A stretch of 64,000 nt of DNA. Source: Sporosarcina jeotgali. GTDB lineage: Bacteria; Bacillota; Bacilli; Bacillales_A; Planococcaceae. Shown one piece after another: positions 54,772 to 63,940 of this stretch (its first letter is position 1; each line of letters begins with the position of its first letter). The stretch spans positions 1,345,001 to 1,409,000 of the forward strand of contig NZ_CP116341.1 of NCBI RefSeq assembly GCF_033304595.1, written 5' to 3'. The translations under genes were made by a program, and so were the position numbers. The notes under the pieces are model-generated. The model was given only the letters and a program-made list of their open reading frames with translations. It made no database searches and was not told the DNA's origin.

Positions 54772-56263
54772 ATTTCCGTCTCGCTTTAATCAAGTTTAAT
54801 TCTGAACTTAACGCTTTCATAAGAGAGAAGATCATTAACAAGATTACGAATGAGAATGGAAGTGCGGCAATGATTATTGTATTTTGCAGAGCTTCTAATC
54901 CATTGACCGATAGTAAAATTAACGCAATGGCTGACTGAAGTACTCCCCAAACGAGCTTGATGCTATTTGGCGGTGTCAATGATCCATAACTGGATTGCAT
55001 ACCTAACACAAATGTCGCTGAATCCGCTGATGTGATAAAGAAAGATGCGATAAGGATGATTGCAACAATTGAAATGAATACACCCCAAGGCATTGTATTA
55101 AACAACTCGAAGACTACAAGTTCAGTAGCTTTATCCGCAAGTTTAACACCGGCTTTTTGAGCTTCAATTGCGGTGGTTCCAAACGCTGTGAACCAGAATG
55201 TACATAGGATTGTCGGAGCAATCATAACGCCAATCATGAATTCGCGGATTGTCCGTCCTTTAGAAACACGCGCAATGAACATACTGACGAATGGTGCCCA
55301 AGAGATCCACCAAGCCCAGTAGAAAATGGTCCAGGCATCCAGCCACTGACGATTTTCAGAATTCAATGGGGAAGTGGAGAAACTCATTTTTACAAAGTTC
55401 GCCATGTAACCGCCTAGTGAATCTGAGTACATATTAAATATTAATAAAGTTGGTCCAAGAATTACAACAAGAATTAGCAAAGCAACAGCTAGGACAAGAT
55501 TCAAGTTGGATAAATATTGAATTCCTTTACTTAGACCGCTCCAAGCAGAAATTATAAACAGTACAGTTACTATGAAAATAATAAAGAACTGTGATTGAAT
55601 TCCTATTGAAACTCCAAATAAATAATTTAAACCTGCATTAATTTGAACAGCGCCAAAGCCGAGGGTTGTTGCAACACCGAAAGCGGTTGCAAAAACAGCG
55701 AGAACATCGACAAGAACACCCCAAGGACCGTTCATTTTATCACCAAAGATCGGCTTTAATGTTGATGAAATTAAACCAGGTTCCCCCTTGCGGAATTGGA
55801 AGAATGCGAGGGATAAGGCAACAAAACCATACATTGCCCATACGTGGATTCCCCAGTGGAAAAAAGATTGGCGCAAGCCTTCTTTAAAGGCAGCGGGAGT
55901 ATTGAGCTCACCGTTCGACGACATGACAGCGTAATGTGAAAGCGGCTCAGCCGCGCCATAAAACACGAGACCGATTCCCATTCCAGCTGAGAACAGCATG
56001 GCAATCCATGATACTGTCGAAAACTCAGGTTTATCTGTATCTTTGCCAAGACGAATTTTTCCGAATGGACTAAAGATCAGGAACAGACAAATGATAACGA
56101 GTACGGATAATAACATTAGATAGTACCAACCAAAGGCAGATGCGACGAAGTTTTGAATCTTTCCTGTTTGTTCGGCAAAGCTTTTCGGCGCGAGCACACC
56201 ATAGCCAACTGCCAAGACGATCAGTCCGATCGTAATGTAAAAAACATTTGAAATTTTTCTCAT
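54770..56263 (-). CDS. BCCT-family betaine/choline/carnitine transporter
   Basis: This 497-residue protein has 12 hydrophobic segments. Family signatures are WIAMLFSAGMGIGLVFYGAA followed by EPLSHY, and the Trp-rich stretch FYWAWWISWAPFVSMFIAR. The family takes up osmoprotectants such as glycine betaine with Na+ or H+, and OpuD is the nearest well-known type. C-terminal tail is short and basic. Located apart from osmotic genes, so substrate is unassigned. Confidence 0.9.
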   Translation of the reverse strand: MRKISNVFYITIGLIVLAVGYGVLAPKSFAEQTGKIQNFVASAFGWYYLMLLSVLVIICLFLIFSPFGKIRLGKDTDKPEFSTVSWIAMLFSAGMGIGLVFYGAAEPLSHYAVMSSNGELNTPAAFKEGLRQSFFHWGIHVWAMYGFVALSLAFFQFRKGEPGLISSTLKPIFGDKMNGPWGVLVDVLAVFATAFGVATTLGFGAVQINAGLNYLFGVSIGIQSQFFIIFIVTVLFIISAWSGLSKGIQYLSNLNLVLAVALLILVVILGPTLLIFNMYSDSLGGYMANFVKMSFSTSPLNSENRQWLDAWTIFYWAWWISWAPFVSMFIARVSKGRTIREFMIGVMIAPTILCTFWFTAFGTTAIEAQKAGVKLADKATELVVFELFNTMPWGVFISIVAIILIASFFITSADSATFVLGMQSSYGSLTPPNSIKLVWGVLQSAIALILLSVNGLEALQNTIIIAALPFSFVILLMIFSLMKALSSELNLIKARRK

Positions 56264-56421
56264 GATTCCCCCTAAGGTAATTGTAGTGTTTTAACGGTTA
56301 TTAACTATAGCAATAAAGAAATGAAAATGCAAAAAAATATAAAAAAGGAGAATGCCGCAACATCCCCCTTTTTCTAAATGCGAAAAAATACTGTCCTCAC
56401 AGGTTTTTATAAGAAATCAAT

Positions 56422-57831
56422 TTAAGATAAGCGATCTTGCTCATTAATATTTTCAGGTTCAAACTTTAAATAGTACTTTCCTTTTGTGGCTTTCGCTAAA
56501 ATAACTGTAAGGATGGAAGCTAATACTGCAGCGAAAAATGCAGCGGTAGACTCCAAGAAAACTCCCATATAACCTAGAGCTGCAAGTGTTCCGATGAAAC
56601 TTGATATAAGAAGAGAGGCAACACCTACTGGATTCCAGCGATATAAAAATTCTTGACGGGCGACATAATAGTTAGGACCAATCTTCATAAGTTTTTTGAC
56701 GACAAGTGCATCTGTAACCAAGATTGCAGCCCAAGAAAGTAAAAATACACCTTGGAACGTCATCATTGTGCTTAAATGATCGACGATATTTCCGAGCATG
56801 AGCAAAATTGCACTTATCCCTGATACAACTACCCAAAAACGTCTTCCAGGTGTAAATCGGAACATATTTTCAAAGAAGTTGGACAGCGATAAGGAACTGC
56901 TGTAAATATTTGTTACATTAATACGTATTTGGGTAAGCATCGTAAATAATGCTCCGCCGATTCCGAGCAGCAGGACAATGTATACGCCTGGATCTGGTTC
57001 CATAAAACGAACACCAAACCAAATACCGAGGCCGCCCATGACGCCAAAACAAAAAATTTGTGGGATAAATCCAATCATCACGGAGCCGAGTTTAATATCT
57101 TTCGGCTTTAAAAAACGTGCATAATCGGAAGCAAGAAGGGCTGTGAGTCCCATAATCCCATTGTGCATGCCAATACACATAAGTAATGCTGTACCTCCAA
57201 CTGCAACACCTTCAGGCATGTATGAAAAAACTGCGCCTGTATAAACAGCTGGTTTATAAAATGAGATAACGATTGCAGCGATTAAAAACACAACAAATAT
57301 AGGCATTGACCACTTTTGCAATTTATCAAGTTGTTCAATTCCGAACCAATTCAAGGGGATGACAATTGATCCGAATACTATGATGAGAATCCACTTTGGG
57401 AGGGTAGGGAAAAAGTGGTGAACTGCAGATACTAAAATTAATCCTTCAAATGCACAATACATAATAAAATTAGAGGCGTATATCAAGGAGGTAAGGGAGG
57501 ACCCTACATATCCAAAGCCTCCGCTTCGTGACAATAGATTTACATTCATCCCTGATTTAGCGGATAAATAGGCGATGACTGTACCTAAAATTCCTGCGAC
57601 AATGATTGCGTAGGCTGACGAAATCATCGCATTGACAGCCCCGTATGAGAGAGCCATAACACTGCCCATCTGGAAGTAGAAAATAGCAGTTGCGATGCCG
57701 AATGTAATATTGGTAATACTTAACCAGCCTTTTGTACGTTCGTCTCGAGGAACGCGATCAAGCGTATAGTCATTTTCCAACTCTTCGATTTCTTCGTTAT
57801 ATACATTTGTAGTGTCAGATATTTCTTTCAT
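56422..57831 (-). CDS. NCS1-family nucleobase/cation permease
   Basis: This 469-residue protein has about 12 membrane segments. An acidic N-terminus is followed by WLSITNITFGIATAIFYFQM, SKSGM-type segment SAKSGMNVNLLSRSGGFGYV and NWFGIEQLDKLQKW, which resemble the cytosine/purine/allantoin (CodB/PurCyt) permeases. Substrate cannot be deduced and no catabolic gene lies beside it. Same strand as the BCCT gene but separated by about 160 nt. Confidence 0.85.
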   Translation of the reverse strand: MKEISDTTNVYNEEIEELENDYTLDRVPRDERTKGWLSITNITFGIATAIFYFQMGSVMALSYGAVNAMISSAYAIIVAGILGTVIAYLSAKSGMNVNLLSRSGGFGYVGSSLTSLIYASNFIMYCAFEGLILVSAVHHFFPTLPKWILIIVFGSIVIPLNWFGIEQLDKLQKWSMPIFVVFLIAAIVISFYKPAVYTGAVFSYMPEGVAVGGTALLMCIGMHNGIMGLTALLASDYARFLKPKDIKLGSVMIGFIPQIFCFGVMGGLGIWFGVRFMEPDPGVYIVLLLGIGGALFTMLTQIRINVTNIYSSSLSLSNFFENMFRFTPGRRFWVVVSGISAILLMLGNIVDHLSTMMTFQGVFLLSWAAILVTDALVVKKLMKIGPNYYVARQEFLYRWNPVGVASLLISSFIGTLAALGYMGVFLESTAAFFAAVLASILTVILAKATKGKYYLKFEPENINEQDRLS

Positions 57832-58118
57832 TCAATTCCTCCTATTCGATATGTACATCTCCTTCTGCTCAGTCAATTATTTTTTCGCATATTAAACCCT
57901 TAGTAAGCATAACAAAAAAACTATGGATTTTTCAAGGAGAGTAAATTAACCTCCCTATATTCTGTATATAAATGCTGAAATATATCCATTATTGGAACCC
58001 CTAACTATGAATTCAAGCCTTTGTGTACGGTAAACAAATTAGGGTAGAATAAAACAGGAATGTTTATTTTCTATTCTTTAAGTGTTAAACTAGTATTGAT
58101 AAAAAGGAGTGGATATAA

Positions 58119-58874
58119 TTGGGTAAATTAGATGGTAAAGTAGCAGTTATTACTGGCGGTGCTGGCGGAATCGGAAGCGGAATGGCGAAAGCTTATGTTA
58201 AAGAAGGCGCAAAGGTTGCAATCGTTGACTTAAACGCTGAAACTGGTGAAGCTATGGTGAAAGAACTTCAGGAATTCCAACCTGAAAGCATGTTTATTCA
58301 AGCGGATCTAACAGACCGCGACAAGTTGAAAGATATCATTACAACTGTCGTTGATAAGTATGGCAGACTCGACATTCTGATCAACAACGCGCACGCTTCT
58401 CGTCAAGTATTACTTGCAGATGCTACTCAAGCAGATATGGACTTTTCCTTTAACACAGGATTCTACCCTACATTTTACTTGATGCAAGCCGCATATCCTC
58501 ATTTGAAAGAATCTGAAGGGACAATCATCAACTTCTCTTCAGGCGCTGGCATTAATGGAGACGTTATGCAAGGGACTTATGCAGCTGCTAAAGAAGCAAT
58601 TCGTGCGATTACACGCGTTGCAGCAAATGAATGGGGCCAGTTCGGAATTAACGTGAACTTGATTTCACCGATTGCCAATTCACCTGGTATCCAGCAGTGG
58701 AAGAAAGACCAGCCTGAAGCTTACGACAAAATGCTTAACAACATCCCTATGCGCCGTCTAGGCGAATTGGAAGGCGATATTGGCCGAGTTGCAGTTTTCC
58801 TCGGCAGTGAAGATGCATCTTACATCACTGGACAAACTATAATGGTTGACGGTGGCGCAACTAAATTACGCTAA
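58119..58874 (+). CDS. Short-chain dehydrogenase/reductase
   Basis: This 251-residue classical SDR has the NAD(P) motif VITGGAGGIGSGMAKAY, IVDLNAE (Asp in strand 2 favours NAD), LINNAHASR, catalytic Ser in NFSSGAGI, TYAAAKEAI (YxxxK) and a C-terminal GQTIMVDGGATKLR. Substrate unknown. TTG start with AAAAAGGAGTGG. It is monocistronic, ending at a strong hairpin. Codon choice is highly adapted, suggesting good expression. Confidence 0.9.
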   Translation: MGKLDGKVAVITGGAGGIGSGMAKAYVKEGAKVAIVDLNAETGEAMVKELQEFQPESMFIQADLTDRDKLKDIITTVVDKYGRLDILINNAHASRQVLLADATQADMDFSFNTGFYPTFYLMQAAYPHLKESEGTIINFSSGAGINGDVMQGTYAAAKEAIRAITRVAANEWGQFGINVNLISPIANSPGIQQWKKDQPEAYDKMLNNIPMRRLGELEGDIGRVAVFLGSEDASYITGQTIMVDGGATKLR

Positions 58875-58880
58875 CTATAT

Positions 58881-58918
58881 AAAAACACGATCCTCAATAT
58901 CGAGGATCGTGTTTTTTA
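58881..58918. terminator. Bidirectional terminator between the SDR and fhu operon
   Basis: AAAAACACGATCCTC (58881-58895) and its exact complement GAGGATCGTGTTTTT (58902-58916). Confidence 0.95.
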
Positions 58919-59923
58919 TTTTCGTAACAATAAATAAATAAAATAGGGAGCGCCTATTAAAGAAACGACTAACCCTGCTGGGATTATCCCTAAGCTGGAT
59001 ACATTTCTGCCGATAGTATCCGAAAGCAATAGCAGCCAGCCCCCTAGCAGAATGGCGATGGGAAGATAGAGCTGACTCCGCGGACCAATTAATGACTTGG
59101 CAATGTGTGGAGCCATTAGCCCGACGAATGCAATTCCTCCAGTAACGGATACGGCCGAAGCTGCAAGTGCTACAGCAGTAATGAGAAGAATAATGCGCTC
59201 TCGCTCAACTGAAACACCGATTCCGATGGCAACAGATTCACTTAGTCCCAACACGTTTAATCGACTCGCTTTATACAAAGCGAAAGGGACAAGAATCATT
59301 AGCCAGGGAAGAAGAGCAATGACAAACGGCCAATCAGATCCCCAAATATTTCCTGCCAGCCATTTTGAAATGAAATCTACTTTGTCACGATCCGCTGTAG
59401 AAGTAAGGACGATCATAACCCCGGAAAGTGCTAAAGAGAACCCCACGCCTGTTAACACCAATCGAATTGGCTGCATGCCTGTCTTTTTATCATACGCAAA
59501 AAGATAGATGAGAAATGCGGTAACAAAAGCACCAACGAAACCGACAATCGGCATCAAATAGACAAACGCACCTGCCTCCACAGGCACAAAAAGAAAGAAT
59601 ACGGCAATTGAAGCCCCGGCCCCAGCGTTAATGCCTATAATTCCAGGGTCGGCTAAGTCATTTCGTGTAATCCCTTGAAGAATTGAACCAGAGAGTGCAA
59701 GTGCTGCGCCTGCTAAGAACGTGATAGCAATGCGAGGTAACCGAACTGAAAATAATACGAATTCCTCTTTAAAAGTACCATTTCCAAAAAGTGCTGGGAA
59801 GATTCGGGCAGGATCTACTGATGCCGGCCCAAGTGCAATGGCTGCAACTGCTGTTCCAACAGTAAGAAGGCTGAAAACAATCAATAACAAACGTTGTTTT
59901 CTTAAAACTGCAGATTGAATCAT
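58916..59923 (-). CDS. fhuG: Iron-siderophore ABC transporter permease (FhuG-like)
   Basis: This 335-residue FecCD-family permease has about 9-10 hydrophobic segments. Family motifs include LPRIAITFLAGAALALSGSI, GITRNDLADPGIIGINAGAG and VGLMAPHIAKSLIGP, which includes the segment contacting the ATPase. It overlaps the preceding permease gene by 4 nt (ATGA) and pairs with it. Last gene of the iron uptake operon. Confidence 0.92.
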   Translation of the reverse strand: MIQSAVLRKQRLLLIVFSLLTVGTAVAAIALGPASVDPARIFPALFGNGTFKEEFVLFSVRLPRIAITFLAGAALALSGSILQGITRNDLADPGIIGINAGAGASIAVFFLFVPVEAGAFVYLMPIVGFVGAFVTAFLIYLFAYDKKTGMQPIRLVLTGVGFSLALSGVMIVLTSTADRDKVDFISKWLAGNIWGSDWPFVIALLPWLMILVPFALYKASRLNVLGLSESVAIGIGVSVERERIILLITAVALAASAVSVTGGIAFVGLMAPHIAKSLIGPRSQLYLPIAILLGGWLLLLSDTIGRNVSSLGIIPAGLVVSLIGAPYFIYLLLRK

Positions 59924-60918
59924 GAGAATGCTCGCCCTCCTTTACGGACAATGATGAGGAAGAATGGCAAGCCCATCACAGCTACAAGTGCAGCAACGGG
60001 TGTTTCATAGGGGGCATTCATCGTTCTGCCTAATGTATCTGCAAGTAACATGAAGGCACCGCCAATAACTGCAGACATAGGAAGTATAAAACGATAATCT
60101 GTTCCAACTGTTGCTCGTACGATGTGAGGGATCATAAGTCCAACAAACGCTAGGTTTCCTACTAGAGCTACAGCAGAACCCGCCAGGAGAATAATTAGAA
60201 TGAACAGAATCATTTTTGTTCTGAACGTGTGCTGACCTAATCCGACAGCCACTTCTTCACTTAAACTTAACAAGGTTAATTGTTTCGACAATACAAGTGC
60301 GATGACAATTCCGATTAGAATGACCGGTGAAATAATTTGAAGCTGGGACCACGTAGTCCCAATGACACCGCCAGCGGTCCACATGGAAATGTCTTTCGAT
60401 ACCTTGAAATAGATTCCTACTCCTTCGGCAATTGCAAAAAAGAACGTCGACACGGCTGCTCCTGCCAATACAAGTCGAAAAGGGGAGAACCCGCCGCGTT
60501 TTGCGGAGGCAATTCCAAATACGATTAGCGCCCCGATTGCCGCACCTAAAAAGCAAGCAGCCATAATTCCATAATAATTGAGTGAAGGGACTAGAGCGAT
60601 GGCGATAGCCAGTGCAGCATTGGCTCCTGCGGTTAAGCCAAGCAAACCGGGGTCAGCAAGAGGATTTCTGGTCATCCCTTGCATGATGGCACCTGAAACA
60701 GCTAAAGCAGAACCAACGAGTAACGCCGCCAGTTCTCGCGGAATCCGAATTTCCTGTAATATTAAGCTGTTTTTACTTGTGTCGCCGATAATAGCAAGCC
60801 ACACATCGGAAACGGAAATGGTTGCTGCACCAAGGATCATTGCCAGGAATAAAGAAGCAACAAGACCTATACATGCAATAACAAATTTAATTGAAAATGG
60901 CATGGTTCTACGATTCAT
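59920..60918 (-). CDS. fhuB: Iron-siderophore ABC transporter permease (FhuB-like)
   Basis: This 332-residue FecCD permease contains IRIPRELAALLVGSALAVSG, GMTRNPLADPGLLGLTAGAN and VGLMIPHIVRATVG. Start at 60918 with AAAGGAGTCC, which follows directly on the hairpin between it and the binding protein gene. Forms a heterodimer with the next permease. Confidence 0.92.
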   Translation of the reverse strand: MNRRTMPFSIKFVIACIGLVASLFLAMILGAATISVSDVWLAIIGDTSKNSLILQEIRIPRELAALLVGSALAVSGAIMQGMTRNPLADPGLLGLTAGANAALAIAIALVPSLNYYGIMAACFLGAAIGALIVFGIASAKRGGFSPFRLVLAGAAVSTFFFAIAEGVGIYFKVSKDISMWTAGGVIGTTWSQLQIISPVILIGIVIALVLSKQLTLLSLSEEVAVGLGQHTFRTKMILFILIILLAGSAVALVGNLAFVGLMIPHIVRATVGTDYRFILPMSAVIGGAFMLLADTLGRTMNAPYETPVAALVAVMGLPFFLIIVRKGGRAFS

Positions 60919-60944
60919 TAGCCAGGACTCCTTTCACAAAAGAA

Positions 60945-60973
60945 AAGGACTCTTTCAAGGTGAAAGAATCCTT
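60945..60973 (-). terminator. Intra-operon hairpin between fhuD and fhuB
   Basis: On the - strand AAGGATTCTTTC pairs with GAAAGAGTCCTT across a 5-nt loop, followed by a T-rich stretch. Probably a partial terminator that makes the binding protein more abundant than the permeases. Confidence 0.75.
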
Positions 60974-60985
60974 CTTGAACAACGA

Positions 60986-61912
60986 TTACTTTAAAAAGTT
61001 TTCTTTGAAAAACTCAAGCTGATACTCAAGTGTTAGCGGATCATTGAAGTAGAATTCACTCGCTTCTGCTTCAAATACATGGCCATCCTTAACAGCTGGT
61101 GTGTTTTTAAATGTTTCAGTTTCCATAAAGGAATTATCCCCATCATTGTTGCGGCTTAAAACAACATAGTCACCCATATATTCAGGAAGCACTTCTGTGG
61201 AAAGAGCGAAGTATCCATCTTTTAATGCATCTGCTTTCACTTTTTCCGGCATAGGAAGCTTCATTTCCTGGTATAGGATTTCAGTTCCGCGAGCCCAGTT
61301 ATCGCCGTATACATACAGTTGCTTGTCAAAATTTTCAATAACCGAAACGGTTTTATCTTCACCGATTTTAGCTTTGATTTCTTCACCAGCATCTTTTGCA
61401 CGGGCTTGAAAATCAGTGACCCACTCCTGTGCTTCGTCACCTTTGTTCAGTAATTTACCGATTTCAACTTGTTGAGTCAAATAATCGACTTTGCCGTATG
61501 TGAACGTAACGACAGGAGCAATTTCTTTCAGTCGATCAATATTATTCATTGTTGATAATCCGATGATCAAATCCGGTTCCAATTCAATGATTTTTTCTAG
61601 ATCTTCGTCAGTTACTTCTTCAGCGTCTTTTAAATATTTGTCAAAACGAGGATTCGTTTTTGACCAAGAGTCTACACCGACAATCGGAACGTCCAGTGCT
61701 GCAACGTGACCTGCATAAGTAGATAAAACAACAACACGCTGAGGATCAGCAGGAACTTCAATTGGACCATTTTCAGATTCGTAAGTGATAGTACCTGTTT
61801 CTTTCGCAGGTTCTTCTTTAACGGGTTCCTTAGAAGTATCTTCATTTTTCGACGAGCAAGCTCCTAAAACAAGTACGAGTGCAAGTGCTAAGAATAACAA
61901 TGCTTTTTTCAT
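60986..61912 (-). CDS. fhuD: Iron-hydroxamate-binding lipoprotein (FhuD-like)
   Basis: This 308-residue substrate-binding lipoprotein has the lipobox LGAC with lipidated C19. The mature part has the helical-backbone SBP pattern: PQRVVVLSTYAGHVAALDV, LEPDLIIGLSTMN, LYVYGDNWARGTEILYQEM and FYFNDPLTLEYQLEFF. The last two resemble B. subtilis FhuD and YxeB (hydroxamate siderophores) more than FeuA or YclQ. The exact siderophore is not proven. It follows fhuC by 1 nt. Confidence 0.9.
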   Translation of the reverse strand: MKKALLFLALALVLVLGACSSKNEDTSKEPVKEEPAKETGTITYESENGPIEVPADPQRVVVLSTYAGHVAALDVPIVGVDSWSKTNPRFDKYLKDAEEVTDEDLEKIIELEPDLIIGLSTMNNIDRLKEIAPVVTFTYGKVDYLTQQVEIGKLLNKGDEAQEWVTDFQARAKDAGEEIKAKIGEDKTVSVIENFDKQLYVYGDNWARGTEILYQEMKLPMPEKVKADALKDGYFALSTEVLPEYMGDYVVLSRNNDGDNSFMETETFKNTPAVKDGHVFEAEASEFYFNDPLTLEYQLEFFKENFLK

Positions 61913-61913
61913 G

Positions 61914-62708
61914 TCAATTTTCTCCTTTTAATAAATCGTATGTAATACACATCGGTTTACCGCTTCTTGGATCTATTCCAATTTCTGCGTCGATCCTAAA
62001 AACTTCACGCAACGTAATAGGTTCGATCACTTCTTCGGAAGGACCTGCCTTAATAACTTTGCCATCTTTCATCGCTATCAAATAATCAGCGAAGCGGGCA
62101 GCTTGATTTAAATCATGCAGCACCATGATGATTGTTCGCTCTTGTTCGACATTCAATTTTTGAAGCAATTCCAGAACTTCCAACTGATGAGCCATATCTA
62201 AATAGGTTGTCGGTTCATCGAGAAAAATAATGTCTGTTTCTTGTGCGAGTGCCATTGCGATCCACACTCGCTGGCGCTGACCACCTGATAATGCATCTAC
62301 TTGACGATCCCGAAAAGCATCCGTATTTGTAACAGAGAGTGCCCAGTTAATGACATCGAAATCATTCGCTGTTAACCTGCCTAATCCTGTTTGATAAGGA
62401 AACCTTCCATAAGAAACGAGCTCTGATACTGTTAGTCCGCTCGCTGCCTCTTGTGTTTGCGGAAGTATAGCCATTTTACGGGCTAGGGCTTTTGTCTTAT
62501 GGTCAGCGATATCTCCTCCATCCAGCAAAACTTTTCCAGAATGGCGGGGGATTAAGCGTGTCATTCCTTTTAGAAAAGTCGACTTACCACACCCGTTAGC
62601 CCCGATAATCGCAGTGATTTGCTTATTTGGAATCGTAACGGATAGGTCGTCCACGATGATTTGTTCACCGTAAGCAATTTGTAAGTTCTCGGTTGCTAAG
62701 CGTACCAT
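61914..62708 (-). CDS. fhuC: Iron-siderophore ABC transporter ATPase (FhuC-like)
   Basis: This 264-residue ATPase has Walker A GANGCGKST, Q-loop ILPQTQ, signature LSGGQRQRVWIAMAL, Walker B IIFLDEPTTYLD and switch His in VLHDLNQAARF. Start at 62708 follows GGAGTGTTCCGA; the upstream GTG is inside the ribosome site. First gene of the operon, under the Fur box region. Confidence 0.94.
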   Translation of the reverse strand: MVRLATENLQIAYGEQIIVDDLSVTIPNKQITAIIGANGCGKSTFLKGMTRLIPRHSGKVLLDGGDIADHKTKALARKMAILPQTQEAASGLTVSELVSYGRFPYQTGLGRLTANDFDVINWALSVTNTDAFRDRQVDALSGGQRQRVWIAMALAQETDIIFLDEPTTYLDMAHQLEVLELLQKLNVEQERTIIMVLHDLNQAARFADYLIAMKDGKVIKAGPSEEVIEPITLREVFRIDAEIGIDPRSGKPMCITYDLLKGEN

Positions 62709-62742
62709 TCGGAACACTCCAATCTTTTATACACGATAATCG

Positions 62743-62771
62743 TTGATAATGATTCTCATTGTCGGTATAAT
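62743..62771 (+). promoter_or_regulatory. Promoter of the yumC-like gene with Fur box
   Basis: TTGATA (62743-62748), a 17-nt spacer and TATAAT (62766-62771) form a strong sigma-A promoter. A Fur box, 62745-62763, reads GATAATGATTCTCATTGTC and matches the 19-bp consensus at 17 positions. It covers the spacer and so should block transcription when iron is plentiful. The same site lies upstream of divergent fhuC. Confidence 0.85.
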
Positions 62772-62826
62772 GATACTATAAAGAGTGAACCCAAGGAAGT
62801 CAAATATAAATTTAGGGGGATGAAGT

Positions 62827-63873
62827 ATGTCTCAAGCAACGCTCGTAGATGTAACGATTATTGGTGGTGGACCTGCAGGATTATATGCTGCTTTTTATAG
62901 CGGTTTACGCGGGATGTCCACAAAAATCATTGAATTCCAACCGGAACTTGGCGGGAAACTGCATGTTTATCAAGAAAAAATGATATGGGACATTGGCGGC
63001 GTGACACCTGCACCTGCAGCCGAGATGATTGGCAAGTTAGTAGAGCAAGGCATGACCTTCAACCCCGAAGTTGTTTTGAATGAAAAAGTGACAACCATTG
63101 ATAAGGATGACGAAGGCAATTTCGTCCTGACTAGCTCAACAGGAGCTAAACATTATAGTAGAACAGTCATTCTTGCGGTTGGCGGAGGTATCTTGAAACC
63201 ACAAAAGGTCGAAATAGAAGGAGCAGAGCGATTCGAAGTTTCGAATTTACATTACACAGTAAAATCACTGCAGCATTTTAAAGGAAAACGGGTATTGATT
63301 TCAGGCGGGGGGAACGCTGCAATCGACTGGGCTAACGAACTCGAGCCAATTGCAAAAGAAGTGATTTTAACGTATAGAAAATGTGATTTGAATGGTCATG
63401 AAGCTCAAGTTGAACAATTACTGCAAAGCAAGGTAGTATGCCATTTCAATACTCGCATCGACAAACTGGTTGCTTCAGATGATCATCATTCAATAGAAAA
63501 AGTTGAATTGAAACATTGTTTGGAGGAATCTGGTTTAGTGTTAGAAGTTGACGAAGTGGTGATTAATCACGGGTATGAAGTAGATACGTCTTTAATAGGA
63601 AGTGAAGCAAAAATTGAGCTCACGAACGATTACAGAATTGCAGGAACACCAATGAGCGGAACATCAGTTTCTGGCATTTTTGCAGCTGGCGATGTTCTAT
63701 TCCATGAAAGTAAAGTTAATCTTATCGCGGGTGCATTCCAAGACGCGGCAAATGCCGTAAATAGTGCTAAAATGTATTTAGATCCAAAAGCATCGCAAGC
63801 AGGAATGGTCAGTTCACATAATGAAGTTTTCAAGGAACGCAACAAAAAACTTGTTGAACAATTGATAGGTTGA
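62827..63873 (+). CDS. yumC: Ferredoxin/flavodoxin-NADP reductase (YumC/TrxR-like)
   Basis: This 348-residue flavoprotein has the FAD motif IIGGGPAGLYAAFYSGLRG (about 10-28), a GGGNAAIDWANEL NADP motif and a C-terminal FAD segment GIFAAGDVLFHESK. It lacks the CxxC redox pair of thioredoxin reductase, as in YumC-type enzymes. These transfer electrons between NADPH and ferredoxin/flavodoxin and may help reduce iron taken up as siderophore. The Fur box and divergent fhu operon support an iron-linked role. Confidence 0.93.
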   Translation: MSQATLVDVTIIGGGPAGLYAAFYSGLRGMSTKIIEFQPELGGKLHVYQEKMIWDIGGVTPAPAAEMIGKLVEQGMTFNPEVVLNEKVTTIDKDDEGNFVLTSSTGAKHYSRTVILAVGGGILKPQKVEIEGAERFEVSNLHYTVKSLQHFKGKRVLISGGGNAAIDWANELEPIAKEVILTYRKCDLNGHEAQVEQLLQSKVVCHFNTRIDKLVASDDHHSIEKVELKHCLEESGLVLEVDEVVINHGYEVDTSLIGSEAKIELTNDYRIAGTPMSGTSVSGIFAAGDVLFHESKVNLIAGAFQDAANAVNSAKMYLDPKASQAGMVSSHNEVFKERNKKLVEQLIG

Positions 63874-63893
63874 GTAATTGAATATAGTTTTCC

Positions 63894-63935
63894 AAAAGAA
63901 AGAAGCAGATTCAACAAACCTGCTTCTTTCTTTTG
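63894..63935. terminator. Terminator after the yumC-like gene
   Basis: AAAAGAAAGAAGCAG (63894-63908) and its exact complement CTGCTTCTTTCTTTT (63920-63934). Bidirectional in form. Confidence 0.95.
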
Positions 63936-63940
63936 CGTTT

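Noticed and set aside
59097-59507. 136-codon frame antisense to the fhuG permease
   Set aside because: A long antisense frame favoured by the permease codon pattern; no ribosome site, and the sense gene is clear.
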